Part shown: in pieces, positions 47,851-56,965 of the stretch | How positions within the stretch are numbered: position 1 is the stretch's first letter | How the letters are laid out: every line of letters begins with the position of its first letter | Origin: CAZMHL01 sp045605445 | GTDB taxonomy: Bacteria; Bacillota; Clostridia; RGIG6154 | Direction: 5' to 3' | Length of the DNA stretch: 64,000 bases | Assembly (NCBI GenBank): GCA_045605445.1 | Contig: JAZUPZ010000044.1 | Span: forward strand, 59,405 to 123,404 | Program-made: the position numbers and the translations under genes | The notes under the pieces: generated by a model | The model's input: only the letters and a program-made list of their open reading frames with translations | Told to the model about the DNA's origin: nothing | Database searches by the model: none

Positions 47851-50412
47851 ATGAAAAGAATATCAAGTCTGTTGCTCGTATGCGTGCTGGCTTTTTCGGT
47901 ATGTATGCCTGCAACGGCTGCAACAAAGGTTTATGACTACACAGGTGACATTCCTGAAGGCGATGTTGCAAGATTTTATCCTTACACAATTGCGCAGAAT
48001 GCCACAAGATATACTCCCTGGTTTGTTCAGTGGGCAAGACAGCTTGAAACTGAATATGTAACAGGAGTTCGTGGCGGTGACGGAAACCAGAGAATAATGT
48101 CAATTGCATCCTCTCCTGTAAATCCTGACCATGTACTTATCGGTACAGATACATCAGGTGTGTGGAGAAGTACAGATGGCGGTTACAACTGGGAGGTTCT
48201 GGGCAACGGTAACAACAGCTGGGCGGTAAATGATATAATCTGGAGCCCTTACGATGAAAACGTTGCTTTCTGCGTTCAGTCGGGACACAGAGAAATTAAA
48301 AGCGAAATAAGTAAAAATGCAAACTCAAAGGTTGACGGTCTTTATAAAACGGAAGATGCGGGAAAATCCTGGAAAAGGGTTCTTGACAAGAGCTTCCTTT
48401 CAATGGGCTGCAGTAACGGAATAATTCAGTACGATGCCGATAAGAATTTAATAGCCCTTTCCTCTGAAGGTCTTTACAAATCTCCCGACGAGGGAAAAAG
48501 CTGGGAACTTGTTGACAGCTCTTATTTAACAGAAAGCACCGGCGTTTATTCTATGTATCTTTTTGAGGGCAAAAGCAGAAAAATGCTTATCGGCGTAACG
48601 GGAGGCCTTTATTTTACCTCAAACGGCGGTCTCCTCTGGAAAAAGCTTATGCCTGATGAAAAGGGAATAACAGAATGTACCTCAATTGATGTTGACCCTT
48701 ATGATGAAAAACACTGGATGGCGTGTTTTCAGGGAATAAGTCACAAGGTATGGGAAACCTTCGACGGCGGAAAAACCTGGGTTAAAATGAATCATCATAT
48801 GAACAAGGCGGGAACTGCGATACCTATCCTTGCACGTTATGTTAAGAAAACTGACGGAACTTACAGAATTGCCGTTATTTATGAAAAATCAGGCGCAGTT
48901 TTTATGTATAGCGATGACAATGCAAAAACCTGGACCTCGGCAAGTGACGGCATTGTGGGCAGAGAACTTGCTTATAACTATACGGGTGCAGGCTATGCCT
49001 GCGAAGGCTTTTATATTGACAAAGAAAATCCGGGAGTTTTGTGGTACTCTTTTGCAGACTTTATTTACCGCTCGGACGACTACGGAACAACCTGGCATCC
49101 GAGAAATTACGGATACAGCGCAATTAACACACAAACCCTTGCCTTTGCAAGCGATAACACCATCTGGTTCGGTGATGTGGACAGAGGTCTGGCTCATACA
49201 ACAAAGCCCTATGTGAAAGGGGAATACGCTCCCGTTAACAGAGATATAACAACCGGCGAATGTTCCGCTGTTGCAATTGACCCGAAAGATAAAAACCACG
49301 GCTTTGCTTTCGTTAAAAATGTTTTCTACGAAATGAAAGACGGCGCAACCTGGGAGAAGAGAGAAGAGGTAACGGGCGCTCATTCTGTAATTCATTTCCA
49401 TAATGAAGATTCAAACTTTATTTATGCGGGAAATGCGTACAGCGGTGATAACGGCGCTACCTGGAATCCTCTTGAAAACCCGGTTCATTCGGTTTCTCCG
49501 GTAAATAACGATGTGGTTTACTCTCTTGTAAACAAGGTTATAAAGGTTTCTAAGGACAGAGGTAAAACCTGGTCAGACCTTATATCTGTTGGAACAACAA
49601 ACGATATAATGGCAGACAAGTTTGACGAAAACACGGTATGGTATGTTGGCTATACGGGAACAGTTGGAAAGTGCACAAACGGAGAGGTTACAAGCTTTGG
49701 TAAAAATAACGGACTTAAAACCGACAACGGAAGCTTTGTTTCTCTTTATACAATTGACCAGGACCCAAAGGATAAAAACCACCTTGTGACAGGCGGAAAA
49801 GATACTTATTCAGGTGCAAGATCACCGGGAATCTATGAAACCTTCGATGGCGGACAAACCTGGGTACTCGTTCCGGGAATGGGCGGTATAGGAACAATAG
49901 TTTCTGTTACCTTCTCACTGGTTTCCGACGAAGTATTTATCGGAACCTGCTCAAACGGTTTCCTGATTTATGATTATAACACCTTTAAAAAGTGGTATAA
50001 CGGCGAGCTTACAAGCTGGAATTTTTCTGACGAATATATAATTCCCAATATGTATGCCGACGGCAAGATAAGAGTTAAAATCGACAGCGATGTAATCGGC
50101 TTTGACTCAGATCCCTTCCTTGAAAACGACAGAACCTTTGTGCCTATGAGAAAGATTTTTGAAAAGCTTGGCGCAACCATAGAGTGGGACGATGCAACTC
50201 AAACGGTAACGGGAACAAAAGGTGATACGGTTGTTAAGCTTACAATCGGAAACCCTGTTGCAACCGTAAACGGCAACGAGGTTACCCTTGATGCGGTTCC
50301 GCAGCTTAAAAATTCAAGAACAATGATTCCGCTTCGTTTTGTTGCCGAAGCCCTTGGCTGCAGGGTTGACTGGAGCGATTCAAATAATCTCGTAATAATA
50401 AAAAGTAAATAA
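47851..50412 (+). CDS. Secreted Asp-box beta-propeller protein with C-terminal stalk (Cu-amine-oxidase-N-like) domain
   Basis: The 853-residue protein has a signal peptide (ending PATAAT near residue 24). About ten Asp-box turns follow, such as STDGGYNWEV, TEDAGKSWKRV, SPDEGKSWELV, TFDGGKTWVKM, SDDYGTTWHPR and SKDRGKTWSDL. These mark sialidase/GH74/sortilin-type propellers, probably two of them. Residues about 735-853 are a stalk domain (FVPMRKIFEKLGATIEWDD and MIPLRFVAEALGCRVDWSD), which commonly anchors clostridial exoproteins. No specific glycosidase residues can be assigned. ATG 47851 follows GGAGG by 7 bases. Confidence 0.83.
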   Translation: MKRISSLLLVCVLAFSVCMPATAATKVYDYTGDIPEGDVARFYPYTIAQNATRYTPWFVQWARQLETEYVTGVRGGDGNQRIMSIASSPVNPDHVLIGTDTSGVWRSTDGGYNWEVLGNGNNSWAVNDIIWSPYDENVAFCVQSGHREIKSEISKNANSKVDGLYKTEDAGKSWKRVLDKSFLSMGCSNGIIQYDADKNLIALSSEGLYKSPDEGKSWELVDSSYLTESTGVYSMYLFEGKSRKMLIGVTGGLYFTSNGGLLWKKLMPDEKGITECTSIDVDPYDEKHWMACFQGISHKVWETFDGGKTWVKMNHHMNKAGTAIPILARYVKKTDGTYRIAVIYEKSGAVFMYSDDNAKTWTSASDGIVGRELAYNYTGAGYACEGFYIDKENPGVLWYSFADFIYRSDDYGTTWHPRNYGYSAINTQTLAFASDNTIWFGDVDRGLAHTTKPYVKGEYAPVNRDITTGECSAVAIDPKDKNHGFAFVKNVFYEMKDGATWEKREEVTGAHSVIHFHNEDSNFIYAGNAYSGDNGATWNPLENPVHSVSPVNNDVVYSLVNKVIKVSKDRGKTWSDLISVGTTNDIMADKFDENTVWYVGYTGTVGKCTNGEVTSFGKNNGLKTDNGSFVSLYTIDQDPKDKNHLVTGGKDTYSGARSPGIYETFDGGQTWVLVPGMGGIGTIVSVTFSLVSDEVFIGTCSNGFLIYDYNTFKKWYNGELTSWNFSDEYIIPNMYADGKIRVKIDSDVIGFDSDPFLENDRTFVPMRKIFEKLGATIEWDDATQTVTGTKGDTVVKLTIGNPVATVNGNEVTLDAVPQLKNSRTMIPLRFVAEALGCRVDWSDSNNLVIIKSK

Positions 50413-50577
50413 TACTGAAAGCGCCCTTAAAGTGGTTCTCTTAAAGGATAACCACAGTGAATTTCGTGCTTTGCACGAATTAAGTTGCTGCGCAGTGAAG
50501 ATTTTTCTGCTGAAAAAGTGAAGTTTCTGATAAATCAGAAGTTAATGATAAAAAGTCGTCTGAAAAGACGACTTTTT
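50413..50577. repeat. Hairpin array with GTGAA(G) linkers, ending in a terminator hairpin
   Basis: After the stop come GTGGTT...AACCAC, AATTCGTGC/GCACGAATT, TGCTGCGCAG and TTTCTGATAAATCAGAA hairpins linked by GTGAATT, GTGAAG and GTGAAGTT (the reverse complement of the TTCAC linker seen at 44203). Hairpin 50550-50577 (AAAAAGTCGTC / GACGACTTTTT) is the left flank of repeat copy 2. An AAAGCGCCCTT arm at 50418-50428 can pair with AAGGGTGCTTT at 50966-50976. Confidence 0.6.
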
Positions 50578-50818
50578 CAGCGTGTCGATAAACCTATCGA
50601 CACGCTGGCAGACAAGGAAAAAGGAAGGTGTATTTCGCCGAAATGAACGCAGACAGTACGGCGGTACGGCAAGGCTCATTTCGGTGAAAAGCAAGCAACA
50701 GAGCCACTTTCCGGAAGAAACGACTCTGTTTTTAATATTCGATTGCGGTTTGTCGAAAATCGCCAAACCCTACATTTTTATTTTTTTCTTGCGGTAAACC
50801 GACTTTTTCGACAGTCTG
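50578..50818 (-). repeat. ~241 bp dispersed palindromic repeat, copy 2 (inverted)
   Basis: It reads CAGCGTGTCGATAAACCTAT first and ends CCGACTTTTTCGACAGTCTG, so it is inverted relative to copies 1 and 3. The loop core appears as GCAGACAGTACGGCGGTACGGC at its centre (CGCAGACAGTAC then GGTACGGC). A 25 bp terminator hairpin is repeated exactly on both sides (50553-50577 and 50819-50843). Confidence 0.85.
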
Positions 50819-50844
50819 AAGTCGTCTGAAAAGACGACTTTTTT
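50819..50844 (+). terminator. Right copy of the terminator hairpin flanking repeat copy 2
   Basis: AAGTCGTC-TGAAAA-GACGACTT followed by TTTT; identical over 25 bases to 50553-50577. Confidence 0.78.
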
Positions 50845-50980
50845 CCATAATATTTGTGCAACAAATACTTCATTTGTTCGTAAGAACAAACATCATACGC
50901 GAAGCGTAATTCACTTGCAATCTATTGCAAACGTCGTTGTTGTATCCTTAAGGATACAACACATAAAGGGTGCTTTTTTG
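50845..50980. repeat. Second half of the linker-hairpin array and outer terminator arm
   Basis: Hairpins ATTTGTGCAACAAAT, TTGTTCGTAAGAACAA, ACGCGAAGCGT, TTGCAATCTATTGCAA and GTTGTATCCTTAAGGATACAAC are joined by ACTTCAT, ACATCAT and AATTCAC. The block ends AAAGGGTGCTTTTTTG, the T-tailed arm that can pair with 50418-50428. It contains no gene. Confidence 0.6.
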
Positions 50981-51022
50981 TGAATATTCGGTGACAATAT
51001 CTTATAAAATATATGTAAACAG

Positions 51023-51051
51023 TTGAAATTTTTGCGTGATTGGTGTATTAT
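51023..51051 (+). promoter_or_regulatory. Promoter for the ddl operon
   Basis: TTGAAA (51023-51028), 17 bp spacer, TATTAT (51046-51051), 40 bp before the ddl start. Confidence 0.72.
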
Positions 51052-51090
51052 ATAAAGACAGAAATTACATAAAAATTATGTGGAGGAATT

Positions 51091-52155
51091 ATGGATAAAA
51101 TTAACGTTCTGGTTTTGTTTGGCGGACAGTCAAGCGAACACGAGGTTTCCCTTGTTTCTGCAACTAACCTTGTAAGTATGATAAATCCCGAAAAGTATAA
51201 TCTTTTAAGGGTATACATAACAAAAAACGGTGAATGGTTTCTCTATGAAGGGGAAAATTCTGCAATAAAAGACGGCAATTTCGGAGAAAAGGCAGTTAAG
51301 AGAGCCTTTATCAGCCCCGATACAACCACAGGCCTTGTTGTTGACAACAACGGCAAAACAGAAAATATAAAAATCGACGTGGTTGTTCCTATGATTCACG
51401 GAACAAACGGCGAAGACGGAACAATTCAGGGACTCTGCGCTCTTGCAAAAATTCCCTGCGTTGGTCCTGATATGCTTTCTTCTGCAGTTTGTATGGATAA
51501 AACCTTTACAAAGGTAATGCTTAAGCACCTTAACATTGCTCAGGCAGACTGGGTTACGGTTCTTAAAAGCGAGCTTAAGGATATGGAAAGCGTTATAAAA
51601 AGAGTTGAAGAAAAATTCGACTATCCCGTGTTTATAAAACCTGCAAATGCAGGCTCATCGGTAGGCATCGGAAAAGCTCACAATAAAGAAGACCTTGCAA
51701 GCTGTCTTGAAAATGCGGCTTTACACGACAAAAGAATTCTTGTTGAAGAGTTTATCGACGGCAGAGAGGTTGAATGTGCCGTTCTCGGAAACAGTGACCC
51801 TATTGTTTCCGTACCGGGAGAAATTATCCCCGCAAAGGAATTTTACGATTACGAATCAAAATATGTAATCGACTCAAAGCTTATCATTCCTGCAATTCTT
51901 TCAGAAAGAAAGGCAGAGGAAGTAAAGGAAACCGCCAAAAAAGCTTTCGTTGGTCTCGGACTTTCGGGAATGAGCCGAGTTGACTTTTTCGTACACAAGG
52001 TTACAGGCGATATCTACATAAATGAAATTAACACAATTCCAGGCTTCACCGGTGTAAGTATGTATCCAAGGCTTATGGCAGCAAGCGGCTTTGAGGGCGA
52101 AAAGCTGGCAGACACTTTGATAGAATTGGCTATTTCAAAATTTGCAGAGGCTTAA
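51091..52155 (+). CDS. ddl: D-alanine--D-alanine ligase
   Basis: The 354-residue ATP-grasp enzyme begins MDKINVLVLFGGQSSEHEVSLVSA, the ligase signature. It continues with PMIHGTNGEDGTIQGLCALAKIPCVGP, KPANAGSSVGIGKAH (ATP-binding lysine), VEEFIDGREVECAVLG and the late YINEINTIPGFTGVSMYPRL. It joins two D-alanines for peptidoglycan precursors in the cytoplasm. Residues at the specificity loop suggest D-Ala-D-Ala over D-Lac, but this was not modelled. It leads a run with murI and later envelope genes. Confidence 0.95.
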   Translation: MDKINVLVLFGGQSSEHEVSLVSATNLVSMINPEKYNLLRVYITKNGEWFLYEGENSAIKDGNFGEKAVKRAFISPDTTTGLVVDNNGKTENIKIDVVVPMIHGTNGEDGTIQGLCALAKIPCVGPDMLSSAVCMDKTFTKVMLKHLNIAQADWVTVLKSELKDMESVIKRVEEKFDYPVFIKPANAGSSVGIGKAHNKEDLASCLENAALHDKRILVEEFIDGREVECAVLGNSDPIVSVPGEIIPAKEFYDYESKYVIDSKLIIPAILSERKAEEVKETAKKAFVGLGLSGMSRVDFFVHKVTGDIYINEINTIPGFTGVSMYPRLMAASGFEGEKLADTLIELAISKFAEA

Positions 52156-52189
52156 TTTTGCCGCTGTCCGAAAGGATTAAAGCTTTATT

Positions 52190-52999
52190 ATGAACAACAA
52201 AAAAATCGGAGTTTTTGACTCGGGACTTGGAGGACTTACCTCTGTTAAGGAGCTTATAAAAATTGTTCCCGGCGAGGATATAGTTTATTTTGGCGACACG
52301 GGAAGAGTGCCCTACGGAACCAGGTCTGAAGAAACAATAATAAAATACACAAAGCAGGACATAGCTTTTTTAAAGTCCTTCGATATTAAAATAATTCTTG
52401 TTGCTTGCGGAACAGTAAGCTCCGTTGCTCTTCCTTTTATAAAAAACGAAGAGGTTAAAATCGTAGGAGTTGTTAAGCCTGCATCAAGGGCGGCGGTAAA
52501 AGCAACAAGAAACGGTAAAATCGGCGTAATAGGAACAACAGGAACAATAAAAAGCAATTCCTATAAGAAAACAATTGAAGAGCTTTCCTCTGATGCAAAG
52601 GTTTATCAGCAGGCGTGCCCTTTGTTTGTTCCTTTGGTTGAAAACGGGTACTTTGACCACGAAGCAACAAAAATTATTGCAAGAGAATATCTCAAGCCTC
52701 TTATGGATGAAGGGGTTGATACCATAATTCTCGGATGTACTCATTATCCCATTCTTAAAAAGGTAATAGGCGAAATTGTGGGAGAGAACGTTGTTCTTAT
52801 AGATTCGGGAAAGGCTGCTGCCGATTATGTAAAGGAAATCCTTGAAGAGGATAAAATTTTAAGTGACAAAAAAGAAGGAAACTATGAGTTCTGCACCTCC
52901 GACAGAGGCGATTTCCAGAAGCTGGCTCAGATTTTCCTTGAAAGAGAAATCAGCGAAGTAAAAGTAGTTGATATAGAAAAGGTAAAAATAGATGAATAA
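52190..52999 (+). CDS. murI: Glutamate racemase
   Basis: The 269-residue enzyme has GVFDSGLGGLTSVKEL (first catalytic aspartate), DTGRVPYGTRS, the first catalytic cysteine in VACGTVSSVALP and the second in LGCTHYPIL. It makes D-glutamate for peptidoglycan. In most MurI proteins the first motif reads ACNT; here it is ACGT, a variant that keeps cysteine and threonine. It lies 34 bp after ddl and overlaps the DUF1934 gene by 8 bp. Confidence 0.94.
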   Translation: MNNKKIGVFDSGLGGLTSVKELIKIVPGEDIVYFGDTGRVPYGTRSEETIIKYTKQDIAFLKSFDIKIILVACGTVSSVALPFIKNEEVKIVGVVKPASRAAVKATRNGKIGVIGTTGTIKSNSYKKTIEELSSDAKVYQQACPLFVPLVENGYFDHEATKIIAREYLKPLMDEGVDTIILGCTHYPILKKVIGEIVGENVVLIDSGKAAADYVKEILEEDKILSDKKEGNYEFCTSDRGDFQKLAQIFLEREISEVKVVDIEKVKIDE

Positions 53000-53411
53000 T
53001 GCTGTAATAACAATAAAAACAGTTCAGTATATGGATGGAGAATCCTTTGATACAGAGTTTATCTCAGAAGGCTCTTATGAATACAAAGAGGGCGAAACTA
53101 TTATAAAATACAGCGAAAAATCTCCCGAAACGGGGCTGGATATAACAAATGCCGTTATAAAAGTCGCCGAAGATTATGTTCTTCTTTCAAGAACGGGAGA
53201 GAGCAGCTCTGAGATGTATTTCAAAGAGGGTGAATTTTCCACCACGGAATATATGACCTTATACGGAACCTTTGATATGACCGTTATGTCAGAAGAACTG
53301 AAAATAAATCTTAACGAAAAGGGCGGAAGCGTTGAAATTAACTACATTCTCAGTATGGACAAAATGAGCTTTATAAAAAACAGGCTTTCTCTTACGGTTA
53401 AGATAAGATAA
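52992..53411 (+). CDS. DUF1934 (YwiB-like) beta-barrel protein
   Basis: The 139-residue protein (MNNAVITIKTVQYMDGESFDTEFISEGSY) has the alternating short strands of DUF1934/YwiB calycin-like barrels: KEGETIIKYSEKSPETGL, DYVLLSRTGESSSEMYF and a final ILSMDKMSFIKNRLSLTVKIR strand pair. Function is unknown in the family. It overlaps the end of murI by 8 bp, so the two are coupled. Confidence 0.8.
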   Translation: MNNAVITIKTVQYMDGESFDTEFISEGSYEYKEGETIIKYSEKSPETGLDITNAVIKVAEDYVLLSRTGESSSEMYFKEGEFSTTEYMTLYGTFDMTVMSEELKINLNEKGGSVEINYILSMDKMSFIKNRLSLTVKIR

Positions 53412-53435
53412 ACAAAATACTGAAAGGCGAACAGA

Positions 53436-54770
53436 ATGAAAAAAAGCGTATCTCTGCTTCTTGCGGCGCTTCTCCTCTTAAGCTCCTTTGGGGTAAATGC
53501 CCAAACAGTTTACAAGGGAAACGAAAGCTTTTACAAAGCCGTAAGTGCAGTTACCTATAACGATGTTTCCTATCTTCCGGTAGACCACTGGTCAAACAAT
53601 GCCGTTTATCTTATGTCGGCACTGGGCATAATAAAGGGCTCGGAGGGAAACTTCAATAATTCGGGCTATCTTTCCAAAAGCGAGGGGCTTGCACTTTCCT
53701 TCAGAATGGCGGGGCTTGAACCAACCGCTGAAAGCTACAGGAAGGTTTTGGTTAAAAGCAAAGAGGTAAACCCGGAAAAATATAATAATATAGACAGCTG
53801 GGCAGACGGCTATCTCCGTCTTGCAGTTGACAAGGATATAATTTCCGTTTCGGATTACACCAAAGAAATTGCATCGGATTATTCCGAAGCAACCTTTAAA
53901 AGATGGGAATCTGTCCAAAAAGGCGATTTTATAATCTGGCTGGTAAAGGCAGTTGGTCTTGAAAGAGCGGACAAGCTTAATTACGTTCTTGACTACCGTG
54001 AACTTGATGACTACACAGAGGAGGAACGGTTCTATCTTGAAACTGCAATGAAAAACAACATTTTAAAGGGCGACGGAATAACCTTAAGCGCCCGTTCTCC
54101 TCTTACCAGGGAGCAGGCAGCGCAGATTCTTTATAACGTAACCGGTCTTTGCCTTGAGGGGCTTGGCATAACCGTAATAAGCGGAACTGTTGACAGAATT
54201 GATACAAAAACAGAGGTTGAAGAGGAAACGGCAACCGTAACAAGAAATATTTATATTTCAGACTATGTTTTTTCCGCCTCAAAAATGTATAAGGTAGAAG
54301 GCGAGGCGATTGATTCGGGCGTAAGCCTTGATAAAGACTATTGCGATTTCATAACCCTTTCTGACAAAAACCTGCCCTCAGACAGCTCTGCTCTCGTTCA
54401 GGCAGACAATGTTAAATGCTACATAAAAGGCGAAAAGGTGCTTTGTATAACAAAATTTGGCGATAAAAAAACAGAGCTTACCCATAATGATTCAGATTAT
54501 AACGATGCACAGGCATACAGCGGAACCCTTTATTTCGTTGATACCGATGAAAGGTGCGTTGTTCTTATTGATGACAAGGGCGAATATATTGAAATTCCCT
54601 ATCTGCCCGATGCGGTTTTCTGTAACAGAAATACCTCTCTTACGGCAGAGGATTTAAACGAAAGCTGGACAGATTGCCCGGTTTACGTTTTTACAATAGT
54701 AAAGAAAACAGGCGGTCTGAGCCGTGCTTACAGGATTCAGGTCGTTTCAAAAAGCAAGGAGGATATGTAA
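53436..54770 (+). CDS. SLH-domain-type secreted protein
   Basis: The 444-residue protein has a signal peptide (cleavage near VNAQT, about residue 23). Degenerate SLH-like repeats over about 30-240 include LPVDHWSNNAVYLMSALGIIKGSEGN and LKGDGITLSARSPLTREQAAQILYNVTG. A beta-rich C-terminal region follows. It probably binds the cell wall. It ends one base before the S41 protease start, so the two are likely co-expressed. GAAAGGCG precedes the ATG. Confidence 0.78.
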   Translation: MKKSVSLLLAALLLLSSFGVNAQTVYKGNESFYKAVSAVTYNDVSYLPVDHWSNNAVYLMSALGIIKGSEGNFNNSGYLSKSEGLALSFRMAGLEPTAESYRKVLVKSKEVNPEKYNNIDSWADGYLRLAVDKDIISVSDYTKEIASDYSEATFKRWESVQKGDFIIWLVKAVGLERADKLNYVLDYRELDDYTEEERFYLETAMKNNILKGDGITLSARSPLTREQAAQILYNVTGLCLEGLGITVISGTVDRIDTKTEVEEETATVTRNIYISDYVFSASKMYKVEGEAIDSGVSLDKDYCDFITLSDKNLPSDSSALVQADNVKCYIKGEKVLCITKFGDKKTELTHNDSDYNDAQAYSGTLYFVDTDERCVVLIDDKGEYIEIPYLPDAVFCNRNTSLTAEDLNESWTDCPVYVFTIVKKTGGLSRAYRIQVVSKSKEDM

Positions 54771-56189
54771 ATGAAAAAAAGATTATTGGCGTTGCTTTTG
54801 GCAGCGGTTATAGCAGTTATGCCTGTTTGCGTCAGCGCAACCGATGTATCTGAACTTCCGGAAGAGTATACTGTTGTTGATGCAATAAAAGAGTATATTA
54901 AAGCAAACTATCAGTTTGATATCGATTTTGAGGAGGTTCTCGACTCTGTTATAATCGAAGTACTCAGAGAAAATCCCGAGCTTTACGATGAAATAGCAAG
55001 AGGAATGATGAACGGGCTTGACGATTACAGCGTTTATTACAGCTCTGAGGAGTTCAAGGAGTTCTTTACTCAGATTGAAGCGGCATATGCCGGTATCGGT
55101 GCTTACATTTCAAGAATAAACGGTTATGCAACCGTTTCGGGCTTTGTTGAAAATTCTCCTGCCGAAAAAGCGGGAATGATGCAGGGCGACATAATTCTTG
55201 CGGTAAACGGCGAAGATGTTGCAGGCAAGGATACTGAAATCGTTGTAGGAAAAATCAGAGGCGACGAGGGAACTAACGTAACAATTACCGTAAAAAGAGG
55301 CGAAGAAACCTTAGATATTACAATTGTTCGTGCAACTCTTCATACTGCAACCATAACAAGTCAGATTCTTGAGGGAAACGTGGGCTATATAGCAATTTCT
55401 CAGTTCAGCTCCTCAACGGCGTCTGAATTCAAAACCACTTTTCTTAAAATGAAAGAGCAGGGGGTTGACAGATTTATAATCGACGTAAGAAACAATCCTG
55501 GCGGAGTAACCTCTCAGGCGGTAGGCTGTGCATCGGTTCTTCTTCCCAAGGGAACAACCGTTTTAAAGGTTAATAGCAAATCTATGGGCGAGTCTGTTTA
55601 CACAAGTAATTATCTTGCGGGCAAAAAGGAAAAGGTTGTTGTTCTTACAAATGAATACAGCGCCTCTGCTGCAGAAATTTTTGCAGTAGCAATAAAAGAT
55701 AACGATGCGGGTATCCTGGTAGGAACAAAAACCTACGGAAAGGGAACAATGCAAACAACTGCAAGCCTTGGCGAATACGGCGGACTTAAGGTAACAATGG
55801 CTGAATTCGTAGGACCTGCGGGAACTCCTATAAACAATGTGGGCGTAGCACCTCACGAGGTTGTTATAAATGTTGAATCCTTTGCAGAACAGAGCGACTT
55901 TACTCCTCTTAAGTTTGAAAAGAAATTCTATCTTGGTGATGACGACGAGCAGATTTATGCTCTTAAGGAAAGGCTCAGAGTAATGGGCTATTTTAACGGA
56001 ACAATGGATAATTATTTTGACGATGTTCTCGATGCAGCCGTTAAACAGTTCCAGAGCGACGTTGGTCTTTTCCCTTGCGGCGACCTTGATTTTTCAACTC
56101 AGACTGCAATAAACAATCTTGTTACGGAATATAAGGTTGTAAGAGATTCTCAGTTTGACAGGGCATATGAAATAGTTAAGGGAATGTAA
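54771..56189 (+). CDS. S41-family C-terminal processing protease with PG-binding domain
   Basis: The 472-residue protein has a signal peptide (about 1-23) and a PDZ domain (about 95-185, YAGIGAYISRINGYATVSGF, KAGMMQGDIILAVNGEDV). The S41 core (about 195-375) carries the serine in NEYSASAAEIFAVAI and the lysine in GTKTYGKGTMQ. A peptidoglycan_binding_1 domain (about 390-450, IYALKERLRVMGYFNG) follows. This is the CtpA/CtpB layout; CtpB acts in sporulation signalling in Bacillus, but the target here is unknown. AAGGAGG overlaps the end of the preceding gene. Confidence 0.93.
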   Translation: MKKRLLALLLAAVIAVMPVCVSATDVSELPEEYTVVDAIKEYIKANYQFDIDFEEVLDSVIIEVLRENPELYDEIARGMMNGLDDYSVYYSSEEFKEFFTQIEAAYAGIGAYISRINGYATVSGFVENSPAEKAGMMQGDIILAVNGEDVAGKDTEIVVGKIRGDEGTNVTITVKRGEETLDITIVRATLHTATITSQILEGNVGYIAISQFSSSTASEFKTTFLKMKEQGVDRFIIDVRNNPGGVTSQAVGCASVLLPKGTTVLKVNSKSMGESVYTSNYLAGKKEKVVVLTNEYSASAAEIFAVAIKDNDAGILVGTKTYGKGTMQTTASLGEYGGLKVTMAEFVGPAGTPINNVGVAPHEVVINVESFAEQSDFTPLKFEKKFYLGDDDEQIYALKERLRVMGYFNGTMDNYFDDVLDAAVKQFQSDVGLFPCGDLDFSTQTAINNLVTEYKVVRDSQFDRAYEIVKGM

Positions 56190-56193
56190 GCTT

Positions 56194-56715
56194 ATGATAA
56201 CTCGGGCAGATTTTTTTCTTCTTGACAAAACAGCTCTTTTAAGAAATCCCTTTTTCGATTGGTTCTTTTCGGCGTTTACCCATCTGGGCGACGGCGGAAT
56301 GCTCTGGATAGCAATAGCGCTTATATGCCTTTGCTTAAAAAAAACCAGAAAAACGGGATTGTGTATGGTTTTTGCTCTTGCTTTGGGATTTTTAATTGCA
56401 AACTTAGGCTTAAAACCTCTTGTAGCAAGACAAAGACCCTTTCAGCTTAAAAACGTAAAAATTCTTATAGCTCCGCCGACAGACTTTTCTTTCCCCTCGG
56501 GGCATACGGTGTCCTCCTTCGGAGCGGCAACGGCTCTGTTTAAAAATAACAGAAAATGGGGAAGTGTTGCCTTTGTTGTTGCAGGGCTCATAGCTTTTTC
56601 AAGACTTTATCTGTATGTTCATTTCCCAAGCGATGTTATTTGCGGAATTTTAATCGGACTTCTTTGCGGGTATTCTGCAGATAAATCAACAAACAAAATT
56701 TACAGCTGTTTTTAA
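56194..56715 (+). CDS. PAP2-family membrane phosphatase
   Basis: The 173-residue membrane protein has the three PAP2 motifs: KPLVARQRPF, FPSGHTVSSFG and SRLYLYVHFPSDVICG (catalytic histidines in motifs 2 and 3). About five hydrophobic helices surround them. Such enzymes remove phosphate from undecaprenyl pyrophosphate or phosphatidate; the setting among cell-wall genes favours the former. It begins 4 bp after the S41 stop. Its stop lies in a terminator hairpin. Confidence 0.88.
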   Translation: MITRADFFLLDKTALLRNPFFDWFFSAFTHLGDGGMLWIAIALICLCLKKTRKTGLCMVFALALGFLIANLGLKPLVARQRPFQLKNVKILIAPPTDFSFPSGHTVSSFGAATALFKNNRKWGSVAFVVAGLIAFSRLYLYVHFPSDVICGILIGLLCGYSADKSTNKIYSCF

Positions 56716-56723
56716 CAGCTGTT
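56702..56723 (+). terminator. PAP2 terminator hairpin, left copy (flank of repeat copy 3)
   Basis: ACAGCTG and CAGCTGT arms around a U-rich loop that holds the stop codon. The repeat element begins directly after it. Confidence 0.65.
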
Positions 56724-56964
56724 CAGACCGTCGAAAAAGTCGTTCTACCGCAAGAGAAAGATTTAAAATGTGGGGTTTTGCGATTTTCAGCAAACTGAAA
56801 TCAATAGTTTAAAACAGAGCCGTTTTTTGGGGAAACCGCTCTGTTTCTTGCTTTACGCGAAAATGAGCCTTGCCGTACAAAAGTACTGTCTGCGTCCATT
56901 TTCGCGTAATATAACTTCCTTTTTCGCACTCTGTCAGCGTGTCGATAGGTTTATCGACACGCTG
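56724..56964 (+). repeat. ~241 bp dispersed palindromic repeat, copy 3
   Basis: It begins CAGACCGTCGAAAAAGTCG and ends with the GTGTCGAT...ATCGACAC hairpin, in the same direction as copy 1. The central hairpin GCGAAAATGAGCC...CATTTTCGC carries loop GCCGTACAAAAGTACTGTCTGC. Internal sequence has diverged while arms remain complementary. No conserved protein frame. Confidence 0.85.
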
Positions 56965-56965
56965 C

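Noticed and set aside
52190..52999. ACGT in place of ACNT in MurI as a dead enzyme
   Set aside because: Both catalytic cysteines and the surrounding motifs are kept; the substitution looks like a tolerated lineage variant.
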